Below are positions 34,341 to 45,134 of a stretch of 64,000 bases of DNA, in pieces. Source of the DNA: Tridacna crocea (taxonomy: Eukaryota > Mollusca > Bivalvia > Cardiida > Cardiidae); the NCBI GenBank assembly GCA_943736015.1, contig OX031065.1, positions 3,107,501 through 3,171,500 of the forward strand. The letters run 5' to 3'. The notes under the pieces are model-generated. The model searched no databases, was not told the origin of the DNA, and saw only the letters and a program-made list of their open reading frames with translations. How positions within the stretch are numbered: the first letter of the stretch is position 1; each line of letters opens with the position of its first letter. Made by a program: the position numbers and the translations under genes.

Positions 34341-36083
34341 ACAAGAGATGTTTGTAAAACATGTATGCCCCCCTAATGGCATCCAATGTGATTATAAACT
34401 CTTACGTTCAAAATGTAAAAACGAACAAAGGGTAATTACTCAAAAATTATTAATGATAAATTAACAATTCTTGGGCACTGTACTTCCCATTTAAGTGAAC
34501 TATCAACTTTTAAAGTTTCATGATTTTACCTCACATACTTTTTGAGTTATGCTCCGGAAAAGAAATAAGTATGAAAATCAACAAAGGGCAGTAATTGCAA
34601 AAATATAATGGGCAGAGTTATGGTTCTTGTGCAATACCCTTCTCCTGAATAAGATCTATCCACATATATGGTTTCAAGATGATACCTGAAAAACCTTTTG
34701 AGTTATGCTCTGGACAAAAATTAAGTATGAAAATCAACAAAGGGCAAAAGCTCCAAAAATATAATGGGCAGAGTTATGGTTCTTGTGCACTGCACTTCTC
34801 CTTAATAAGGTTAATCCACCTATAAGGTTTCAAGGTGATACCTGAAATACTTTTTGAGTTATGCTCCAGACAAAAATTAACTATGAAAATCAACAAAGGG
34901 CAATAACTCCAAAAATATGATGGGCAGAGTTATGGTACTTGTGCACTGCACTTCTCCTTAGTATAATCTATCCACCTATGAGGTTTTAGGATAATACCTG
35001 AAACACTTTTAGAGTTATGCTCCGGACAAAAATTAAGTATGAAAATCAACAAAGGGCAATAACTCCATAAATATGACGGGCAGAGTTGTTGTTCTTGTGC
35101 ACTGCACTTCTCCTTAATGAGATCTATCCACCTATGTAGTTTCAAGATGATACCTGAAATACTTTTTGAGTTATGCTCTGGACAAAAATTAACTATGAAA
35201 ATCAACAAAGAGCAATAACTCCAAAAATATGATAGGCAGAGTTATGGTTCTTGTGCACTGCACTTCTCCTTAATAAGATCTTTTCACATATAAGGTTTCA
35301 AGGTGATACCTGAAATACTTTTAGAGTTATGCTACGGACAAAAATTAAATATGAAAATCAACAAAGGGCAATAACTCCAAAAATATGATGGGCAGAGTTA
35401 TGGTACTTGTGCACTGCACTTTTCCTTAATAAGATCTATCCACCTATGAAGTTTCAAGGTGATACCTAAAATACTTTTTGAGTTATGCTCCGGACAAAAA
35501 TTAAGTATGAAAATCAACAAAGGGCAATAACTCCAAAAATATGATGGGCAGAGTTATGGTTCTTGTACACTGCACTTTTCCTTAATAAGATCTATCCACC
35601 TATGTAATTTCAAGATGATACCTGAAATACTTTTTGAGTTATGCTCCGGACAAAAATTAAGTATGAAAATCAACAAAGGGCAATAACTCCAAAAATATGA
35701 TGAGCAGAGTTTTTGTTATTGTGCACTGCACTTCTCCTTAATGAGATCTATCTACCTATGTAGTTTCAAGATGATACCTTAAATAGTTTTTGAGTTATGC
35801 TCCGGACAAAAATTAAGTATGAAAATCAACAAAGGGCAATAACTCCAAAAATATGATGGGCAGAGTTATGGTTCTTGTGCACTGCACTACTCCTTAATGA
35901 GATCTATCCACCTATGAAGTTTCAAGATGATACCTTAAATAGTTTTTGAGTTATGCTCCGGACAAACTTGGTCTACGGACCGACGGACCGACCGACGTAC
36001 CGACGGACCGACGTACCGACGGACCGACGGACCGACCGACAAGTGCAAAGCAATATATCCCCTTTTCTTCGAAAGGGGGGCAT
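34341..36083. mobile_element. Tandem-repeat element with ATGCCCCCCT inverted ends
   Basis: The head is ACAAGAGATGTTTGTAAAAC, then ATGCCCCCCT (34365-34374). There follow about nine units of roughly 157 bp (TTTGAGTTATGCTCCGGAC, GGGCAATAACTCC, CTTGTGCACTGCAC) from about 34540 to 35965. A GGACCGACC minisatellite (35973-36040) and a hairpin tail ending AGGGGGGCAT (36074-36083) close it. The layout matches the other arrays but with different repeat and end sequences. Confidence 0.8.
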
Positions 36084-36767
36084 AATGATAATTAATAATA
36101 TTAATTTTCTAAGTGTAGGGCAGAGTTTTTGTATATATTGAAATTAAGCGGATAATAAGATACATTAGTCCTATAGAAGCTATTTCTCTCTTGAACAGCA
36201 ATATCAGTAGTAAATGATTTACATATTGGACTCATCAGAGTAGTCTTGGTCTGCGTGAACACTGTTTTTGTGTACAGATAGACAGAAGAACAAATAGACA
36301 GATATGCTAAAAACTTTGAAACAGGCTATGGTGCAAACATTCACAACATATATAGAAACATATTTTGAGTACTTCCTTTAAGTTCATAGTACTTGTGAAT
36401 CTGAGGTTTTGCTTGTGGTACAAAGTTTAAACAGCCGCCCACTAACTGCACACAATTGATTATTCCGCGGCGAATTATAAAATAAATATTTGTTTTAAAC
36501 AAAAATATATCTTTTGTGGCTATGTATTGATAAATTACTTAGAATAATACTTCGCCTGCAATATTTCGCTTGTTCATTTAATCCAGAATCACGACTTTCA
36601 TTTTCTAATATGTCATGCGGCAAGCATCGAGTGGTTTGTTGATATAATCCTTCGGCTGTATCACATAGCTTGATTGGCAGCTGATAGGTACATATCTTCA
36701 TGGTTACCATAAATCGCAATACTTCACTTAGAAAAAGAGAGTACTAATTACACGTTTCTATTACATC
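36084..36767. other. Intergenic, no gene seen
   Basis: AT-rich sequence without a recognised repeat. Confidence 0.45.
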
Positions 36768-37390
36768 GGCATCATCTGTAAAGTATCTTGGGATTACAAT
36801 AGATCAACATCTGACTTCAATGAAATGTTATATTCGGTTATTAGAACAGCTAATTCTAGGCTTAAATTTCTTTATCATAAAAAAGAACAGCTAACTGAGG
36901 ATACTAAATTACTATTCATACAAGCTTTAATGCAGTGCCACTATGATTAAGCCTACTCCATATGGTATAATGGGCTTTCCATGCACTTTGAAAATAGGTT
37001 TCAGACTACTCAAAATAAGCTCATAAGATTTATACAAAACCTGAATTGTAATGCTCATATTTTTCCTTTGCATTTTAAACAACTAAACTTGTTGCCTGTT
37101 TGCAAAAGAGCAGAACAAATTATTCTTTGTAACGTTTTTAAATTTATAACAGTTCTTTACCAAAATATTTGAATGAACAATTCAAGCCTCAAAATTCTTT
37201 ACACAACTATGAAACTAGATCAAGTTTAAAAGGAGGTTTTGTCTTGCCAAGAGTAAAAGGTTATGGCTCGAAGTCTTTTAGCTTTATAGGTTGTTCCTTA
37301 TGGAATAAGTTGCCAAACCATATGACCAAACTGGATAAACGCAATACTTTTAAGCGTGCTATAAACACATATTTGTTTATCAATCTTTAA
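36768..37390 (+). pseudogene. LINE (non-LTR) reverse transcriptase, 3' end remnant
   Basis: Readable pieces are VKYLGITIDQHLT, then MHFENRFQTTQNKLIRFIQN and FPLHFKQLNLLPVCKRAEQI. Then come NYETRSSLKGG and FSFIGCSLWNKLPNHM, ending at TAA 37390. This order is typical of the C-terminal end of Jockey/CR1-like reverse transcriptases. The copy is 5'-truncated, as is usual for LINEs. Stops (TGATTAAGCC near 36945 and TTTGAATGAA near 37168) and a frame change split it. Confidence 0.8.
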
Positions 37391-37497
37391 AATCGTGTGA
37401 TATATAAAACATTCTGTGATCCTCTGTGCCTATAAATTTTAACTTTATTGTATGTCAGGCTTAACGTGATATATTTAATTTAATTTGCCACTCCATG

Positions 37498-37660
37498 TAC
37501 GGATCCAGCAGGGGGGGGGGACCGGGGATCCGGACCTCCTTCCCCTCCTGGAATTTTGGCAAAAAAGTGGTTATTGGATTCGTGAATGGGACCGATTTGA
37601 TACTGCACAGCGTTTATATAAAATACAGTCATGATTAATTGTGTGGATAGTGTCGTCTTG
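37498..37660. repeat. GGATCC-ended element fragment
   Basis: ACGGATCCAGCAGGGGGGGG, then TGGAATTTTGGCAAAAAAG and GTGGTTATTGGATTCGTGA. The complement of the same sequence occurs at 41764-42058, inside a fold-back MITE. Confidence 0.7.
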
Positions 37661-37716
37661 AATTACAAAAGGCATTTACTTTAATCGTTAGCAGTCCTTA
37701 AGGCAACAATTATGAA

Positions 37717-40140
37717 CAAGAGGGCCATTGGCCCTGGAACGCTCCTCTTAGACTATAGCTTATCAGTGAAATTCAATTCTTTGAACAACTGTGGTAAAGC
37801 TTCGTCAAAGGAACATCCCTGCCTAGTTTCATCAAGGTTGGCCCAGTGGGTTAGGAGAAGAAGATGTTTAAAGAAATTGTAGATGGACGACAGATGACAG
37901 ACGCCGGACATAGGGCAATCAAATATCAAAGCTCTATACCTTCCAGTTTCAAAGAAGAATTTTAATGTTCCTTCTCTGTCATATGCTCGAACTTGTGGTC
38001 CCCGGGGCTCGGTCAGTTTTGGCCAAAGCAGCATCTTGGAACAAACTTGGTAGAGGTCAACTCAAAGATGTTACATACCAAACATCAAAGCTCTACACCT
38101 TCCCGTTTAAGAGAAAAAGAAATTTAAAATTTTCCTTCTTTATTCCATTGTTCCAACCTGTGACCTCCGCGGCATGGCCAGTTTTGACGCCAGGGACATC
38201 ATATGACCAAACTTGGTAGAGGTCCACTAGAAGGTTCTCCATACCAAATATCAAAGCTCTGCACCTTCAAGTTTCAGAGAAGAAGATTTCTAAAGTTTTC
38301 CTTCCGTGTTGCTATGTTCGAACCTGTGAACCCTCGTGGTAGGGCAAATTTTGATCCAAGGGCATAATGTGAACAAACTTGGTAGAGGTCCAATAGGAAT
38401 TTCTACATGCCAAATATCATAGCTCTATGTTTTCTAGTTTAGAGAAGAAAAATTTTAAAATTTTCTTTTTTTGTTCCCAAAACTAGAGAATAAGTAATTA
38501 AAAGTTTTCCTTCTTTGTTCCTATGTTTCAAACTTGTGACCACCGGGCGGGACCAGTTTTGACCCAAGGGGCATCATATGAACAATCTTGGTAGAGGTTC
38601 ACTAGGAGATGCTACAAACCAAATATCAAAGCTCTGCACCACCTAGTTTAAGACAAGAAGAATTTTAAAGTTTTCCTTCTTTATTTCTATCTTTCAAACC
38701 TGTGACCCCTGGGGCGGGGTCAGTTTTGACCCCACGGATATGATTTAAAGAAACTTGGTAGAAGTCTACTAGGAGATGCCACATACCAAATATCAAAGCT
38801 ATACGCCATCAGAGGAAAAGAATTTTAAAGTTTTCCTTCTTTGTTCCTATGCTCAAACTAGTGACCCCCGGGTTGGGGCCAGTTTTGGTTCCAGGGACAT
38901 CATTTGAAAAAACTTGGTAGAGGTCCACTAGGAGATGCTACATACAAAGTATCAAGTCTCTGCACCTTCAAGTTTCAGAGAAGATTTCGGTGACCCCCGG
39001 GGCAGGGCCAGTTTTGACCCCAAGGGCATTATATGAACAAACTTGGTAGAGATCTACTAGGAATTGCTACCTGCCAAATATCATTGCTCTATGCCTTATA
39101 CTTTTAGAGAAGAAGAATTTTAAAATTTTCTTTGTTCCTATGTTCGAACTTGTGACCCCCGGGTCGGGGCAAGTTTTGACCCCACGGGCATGATTTAAAC
39201 AAACGTGGTAGAAGTCTACTAGGAGATGCCACATACCAAATATCAAAGCGCTACGCCATCTAGTTTCAGAGGAGAAGAATTTTAAATTTTTCTTTCTTTG
39301 TTCCTATGCTCAAAATAGTGACCCCGGGTTTGGGCCAGTTTTGACCCCAGGGACATCATTTGAAAAAAAACTTGATAGAGGTCCACTAGGAGATACAACA
39401 GACCAAATATCAAAGTTCTATGCTTTTTAGTTTCTGAGGAAAACAACTTCAAAGTTTTCCTTCTTTGTTCCTTTGCTCAAATTTTCGATCCCCGGGTCGG
39501 GGCCAGTTTTTGCCACAGGGACATATGTTGAACAAACTTGGTAGAGGTCCACTGGTAGATGCCACATACCAAATATCAAAGCTCTACGCCATCTAGTTTC
39601 AGAGAAGAAAAATTTTAAAGTTTTCCTTCTTTCTTTCTATGCTCTAATTTGTGACCCCCGGGGTGGGGCCAGTTTTGACCCCAGGGGCATAATTTGAACA
39701 AACTTGGTAGAGGTCTACTAGGAGATGCCACATACGAGCTTGTACCAAATATCAAAGCTCTACGCCTTCAAGTTTCAGAGGAGAAGAATTTTAAAGTTTT
39801 CTTTCTTTGTTCCTATGCTCAAACTTATGACCTCTTGCGTGGGGCAAGTTTTGACCCCAGGGATAAAATTTGAACAAACTTGTTAGAGGTCAACTAGGAG
39901 ATGCTACATACCAAATATCAAAGCTCAACGCCTTCAAGTTTCAAAGGAGAAGATTTTTAAAGTTTTCCTTCTTTGTTTCTATGCTCAAACTCGTTATCCC
40001 CTGGGGTGGGGCCAGTTTCGACCCTAAGGGCACAATTTGAACAAACTTGTTAGAAGTCCATTAGGAGATGCTACATACCAAATATCAAAGCACTACGCCT
40101 TCTAATTTCAGAGAGGAAGATTTTCAAAGATTTCGTTTTT
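37717..40140 (+). repeat. Tandem array of ~160-170-bp units with element head
   Basis: The head is AACAAGAGGGCCATTGGCCC (hairpin GGGCCATTGGCCC). There follow CATCCCTGCCTAGTTTCATC, a short GACGACAGATGACAGACGCC minisatellite, then about 13 diverged units. Each unit carries CCAAATATCAAAGCTCTACG, GTTTTCCTTCTTTGTTCC, GTGACCCCCGGG and CTTGGTAGAGGTCCACTAGG. No coding function is likely; the short open stretches are repeat artefacts. Confidence 0.85.
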
Positions 40141-41640
40141 TAGCTCACCTGAGCACGAAGTGCTCATGGTGAGCTTTTTTTGATCGCCCAATGTCCGGCG
40201 TCCGTCGTCCATCGTCCGTACTGCGTCGTCCACAATTTCTTTAAACATCTTCTCTTCCTAAACCACTGGGTCAATCTTGATGAAACTTGGCAGGGATGTT
40301 CCTTGGGTGAAGCTCTACCAAAGTTGTTCAAGACATTGAATTCCACCCATAATTCTGGTTGCAACCAAAAGGAACAAAATAGCAAAATCTTTAAAAATCT
40401 TCTTCTCTGAAACTAGAAAGTGTAGAGCTATGATCTACCAAGATTGTTCATATGATGCCCCTGGGGGTCAAAACTGGCCACGCCCCGGGGGTCACAAGTT
40501 TGAAACATAGGAACAAAGTAGGAAAATTTTAAAATTCTTTTTCTCCGAAACTAGAAGGTGTAGAGCTTTGATATTTGGCATGTAGCATCTCCTAGTAATC
40601 CTCTACCAAGATTGTTCATATGATGCCCCTGGGGTCAAAACTGGCCCCGCCCCGGGGGTCACAATTTTGAAACATAGGAACAAAGAAGGAAAACTTTGAA
40701 ATTCTTCTTCTCTGAAACTAGAGGATATAGAGCTTTGATATTTGGTATGCAGCATCTCCTAGTGGACCGCTACTAAGACTGTTCATATGATGTCCCTGGG
40801 GTCTAAACTGGCACGGCCCTAGGGGTCACAAGTTTGAAGATTGGAACAAAGAAGGAAACTTTAAAATTCTTCTCCTCTGAAACTAGAAGACATACAGCTT
40901 CGATATCTGGTATGTAGCATCTCCTAGTAGACCTCTACCAAGATTGTTCATATGATGCCCCTAGGGTCAAAACTGGTCCCGCCCCGGGGGTCACAAGTTT
41001 GAAACATAGGAACAAAGAAGGAAAATTTTAAAATTCTTCTTCTCTGAAACTAGAAGACATAGAGCTATGACATTTGGTATGTAACATCTCCTAGTGGACT
41101 GCTACTAAGATTGGACATGTGATGCGGCTGGGATCAAAACCGGCCCCAGCCTGGGGTCACAAGTTCGATACATAGGAACAAAGAAGGGAAACTTTAAAAA
41201 TCATCTTCTCTGAAACTAGAAGGAGCAGAGCTTTGATATTTCGTATGTAGCATCTTCTAGTGGACTTCTACCAAATTTTTTTTCATATGATGTCCCTGGG
41301 GTCAAAACTGGCACGGTCCCGAGGTCACAAGTATAAAACATAGAAATAAAGAAGGAAAACTTTAAAATTCTTCTTCTCTAAAACTAGAAGATGTAGAGCT
41401 TTGATATTTGGTAAGTAGGATCTCCTAGTGGACTTCTTTGAAGTTTGTTCATATGATGCCCCTGGGGTCCAAACTGGCCCCGCCCCAGGAGTCACAAGTT
41501 CGAACATGGGAAAAAAAAAAGGAAAACTTTAAAATTCTTCTTCTTTGAAATCAGAAAGTGTAGAGCTTTGATATTTGGTATAAAGCATCTCCTAGTGGAT
41601 CTCTGCCAGATTTACTTATTTGATGCCCCTGGGTCCATAT
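40141..41640 (-). repeat. Tandem array, opposite orientation, with element tail
   Basis: It opens with the tail TTAGCTCACCTGAGCACG, GATCGCCC and CCGTCGTCCATCGTCC. It continues as about eight units complementary to those of 37717-40140 (CTAGAAGGTGTAGAGCTTTG, CTGGCCCCGCCCCGG). The two arrays form a large imperfect inverted repeat around 40141. Confidence 0.85.
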
Positions 41641-42135
41641 TCACCAACCATTCTTAAGAATGTTCTTTGTCTTATTCTCCAGAATTTTCTACATTTGTAA
41701 GTAACACAATTTCTGATTGGCTAAACCATGGTTTAGCCAATCAGAAGTTGTGTTACTTACATGCGCGGATCCAGATATCTTTCTCGGGGGGGGGGCCACC
41801 GAAAACGCACTCATCTTATTATATGATACTTTGATTTCCGGATTTCAGTGGATGTAAGCTGTTTACAAGAAAAGTCAACGTTTCCAGTTCTAACCATTAG
41901 GAGGTCTCCACATTTTGAACTTTCTTTAAAAATATGACTGTATTTTACATAAATGCTGTGCAATATCAAACCTGTCCCAATCACGAATCTGATAACCACT
42001 TTTTTGCCAAAATTCCAGGGGGCGTCCGGACCCCCGGTCCCCCCCTCTGGATCCGCCCTTGACTTACAAATTTAGAAAACTTTGGAGAATAAGACCAAGA
42101 ATATTCTCAAGAATGGTAGGTGGATACGGGCCCTG
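41640..42135. repeat. Fold-back MITE carrying a second nested element
   Basis: GGTCCATATTCACCAACC and GGTGGATACGGGCCCTGG are the outer arms. Between them a GCGGATCCAG...CTGGATCCGC bounded segment (41764-42058) is related in reverse to 37498-37660. The whole sits inside the tandem array, giving at least three insertion layers. Confidence 0.8.
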
Positions 42136-44547
42136 GAGTAAAATTTGCCCATCCCCTGGCATCACGACTTCAAACATGGGAACTAAAAAGAAAATCCTTC
42201 TCCTGAGTACCAAGCCGTAAAATGAAACTTGTGACCCCTAGGCAGCGCCAGTTTTGACCCCAGGGGCATCCTAAGAAAAAAACTTGATAGAGGTCCACTA
42301 GAAGATGCTACTTACAAAATATCAAAGCTCTACGCCTTCTAGTTTCAGAGAAGTAGAATTTTAAAGTTTTCCTTCTTTGTTCCTATGTTTCGAACTTGTG
42401 ACCCCTGGGGCAGGGCAATTTTGACCCCAGGGGCATAGTATGTAAAGACTTTGTAGAATTCCACTCAGAGATACTATATACCATATAGCAAAGCTCTACG
42501 CCTATTAGTTTCAGAGAAAAAGAAATTTAAAGTTTTCCTTCTTTGTTCCTATGTTTCAAACTTGTGAACCCCGGGCGGGACCAGTTTTGACCCAAAGGGG
42601 CATCATATGAACAATCTTGGTAGAGGTCCACTAGGAGATGCTACATACTAAATATCAAAGCTCTTCGCCTTCTAGTTTCAGAGAAGTAGAAGTTTAAAAA
42701 TACCCTCTTTGTTCCTATAATACAAACTTGTGACCCACGTGGTGGGGCCAGTTTTGACCCAAGGGGCATCACATGAACAATCTTGGTAGAGGTCCACTAG
42801 GAGATGCTACATACCAAATATCAAAGCTCTACGCCTTCTAGTTTCAGAGAAATAGAATTTTAAAATTTTCCTTCTTTGTTCCGAAGTTTCAAACTTGTGA
42901 CCCCAGGGACGGGGCCAGTTTTGACCCCAAGGACATCATATGAACAATCTTGGTAGAGGTTTACTAGGAGATGCTACATACCAAATATCAAAGCTCTGCA
43001 CTTTCTAGTTTCAGAGAAGAAGAATTTTGAAGTTTTCCTTCTTTGTTCCTATGTTTCAAACTTGTGAAGCCCGGGGCGGGGCCAGTTTTGATCCCAGGGG
43101 CATCATATGGACAATCTTGGTAGAGGTCCACTAGGAGATGCTACATTCCAAAAATCAAAGCTCTACGCCTTCTAGGTTCAGAGAAGAGGAATTTTGAAGT
43201 TTTCCTTCTTTGTTCCTATGTTTCAAAATTGTGACCCCCGGGGCGGGGCCAGTTTTGACCCCAGGGGCATCATATGAACAATCTTGGTAGGGATCCACTA
43301 GGAGATGCTACATACGAAATATCAAAGCTCTGCAGCTTCTAGTTTCAGAGAAGAAGATTTTTAAAGTTTTCCTTCTTTGTACCTAAGTTTCAAACTTATG
43401 ACCCCCGGGGCGGGGCCAGTTTTGACCCATGGACAATCATATGAATAATCTTGGTAGAGGTCTACTAGGAGATGCTACATACCAAATAAAAAAGCTCTAC
43501 GCTTTCTAGTTTCAGAGAAGTAGAATTTTGAAGTTTTCCTTCTTTGTTCCTATGTTTCAAACTTGTGACCCCCGGGACGGGGCCAGTTTTGACCCCAGGG
43601 GCATCATATGAACAATCTTGGTAGGGATCCACTAGGAGATGCTAGATACTAAATATCAAAGTTCTGCACCTTCTAGTTTCAGAGAAGAAGATTTTTAAAG
43701 TTTTCCTTCTTTGTTCCTAAGTTTCAAAATTGTGACCCCCGGGGCGGGGCCAGTTTTGGCCCCAGGGGCATCATATGAACAATCTTGGTAGAGGTCCACT
43801 AGGAGATGCTACATACGAAATATCAAAGCTCTGCACCTTCTAGTTTCAGAGAAGAAGATTTTTAAAGTTTTCCTCCTTTCCGAAGTTTCAAACTTATGAC
43901 CCCCGGGCGGGGCCAGTTTTGACCCATGGACCATCATATGAATAATGTTGGTAGAGGTCCACTAGGAGATGCTACATACCAAATATCAAAGCGCTACGCC
44001 TTCTAGTTTCAGACAACTAGAATTTTGAAGTTTTCCTTCTTTGTTCCTATGATTCAAACTTGTGACCCCCGTGGCGGGGCCAGTTTTGACCCCAGGGGCA
44101 TCATATGAACAATCTTGGTAGGGATCCACTAGGAGATGCTACATACTAAATATCAAAGCTCTGCACCTTCTAGTTTCAGAGAAGAAGATTTTTAAAGTTT
44201 TCCTTCTTTGTTCCCATGTTTCAAACTTGTGACCCCCGGGGCGGGGCCAGTTTTGATCCCAGGGGTATCATATGAACAATCTTGGTAGAGGTCCTCTAGG
44301 AGATGCTACATACTAAATATCAAAGCTCTACGCCTTCTAGTTTCAGAGAAGAAGATTTTCAAAGATTTTAGTTTTTTTCCTTTCGGTTGCCATGGCAACC
44401 AGAATTATGTAGAGCTTCACCCAAGAAACATCCCTGCCAAGTTTCCTCAAGATTGGTCCAGTGGTTTAGGAGGAAAAGATGTTTAAAGAAATTGTGGACG
44501 ACGCACGACGCACGACGGACGACGCACGACGGACGACGGACATTGGG
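42136..44547 (+). repeat. Tandem array and tail interrupted by the Polinton
   Basis: About 13 units of the 37717-40140 type end near 44370. Next comes the flank GGTTGCCATGGCAACCAG, then GAAATTGTGGACGACGCACG and GACGGACGACGGACATTGGG. The remaining tail bases (GGGCGATCAAAAAGCTC and on) lie beyond the Polinton at 62420-62462. Confidence 0.85.
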
Positions 44548-45134
44548 AGTAGTTAAATATTGAGAGTTCTGGGGCAAGTCCCTTTTTTCGCGTGTGCATG
44601 CGTTTTTCTCGGGGGCGAGTCGCGTTTTTCGCGTTTTTTAATATCTAGGTCATAGCCTCGTTTCCATATCTAAGGTCATAGCCTCGTTTCCATATCTAGG
44701 TCATAGCCTCGTTTCCATATCTAGGTCATAGCCTCGTTTCCATATCTAGGTTAAGGTCTTCCCTCCCTCCCTCCATTTGTCCCTAAGGTCTTCCCTCCAT
44801 TCGTCCCTAAGGTCTTCCCTCCCTCCTGAGCTACTTCCCTACTGAGCTACTTCCCTACTTCCCTCCTGAGCTACTTCCCATAAGACATAAGGTCTTCCCT
44901 CCTTCCCTTCCTCTGCCCATAAGGTCTTCCCTCCCTTCCTTTCCTTCCGTCCGTGAGGCATAAGGACTTCCCTCCCTCCCTCCCGAGGTCATGTGACCCC
45001 GAGCGCAACGAGGGGGGGTCAAGAGCCTCGTCTCTAAAAATGCGGCGGTTCTTTTCGATATATATTGCCGCTAAAGCAATATATATCATCGTTATTTTAT
45101 CTTATAATGTCCCCAAGCTAACGTACTCACCTTA
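44548..45134. repeat. Polinton left terminal inverted repeat
   Basis: 587 bp. From the outer end it has a CG-rich segment with CGCG runs, four or five 25-bp units (ATATCTAGGTCATAGCCTCG), a pyrimidine-rich AAGGTCTTCCCTCCC stretch, and a 12-bp-arm hairpin (GATATATATTGC...GCAATATATATC) near 45057-45087. It differs from the right copy mainly in small repeat-number changes. Its inner three bases are the stop codon of the fibre-like gene. Confidence 0.95.

Noticed and set aside
34930-35208. Repeated protein-like stretch (HNSKSISGIILKLHRWIDL type)
   Set aside because: It is a translation of the 157-bp tandem repeat, not a gene.
42136-44370. CRISPR-like array
   Set aside because: Units are 160-170 bp, degenerate throughout, without repeat/spacer alternation, in a eukaryotic genome.
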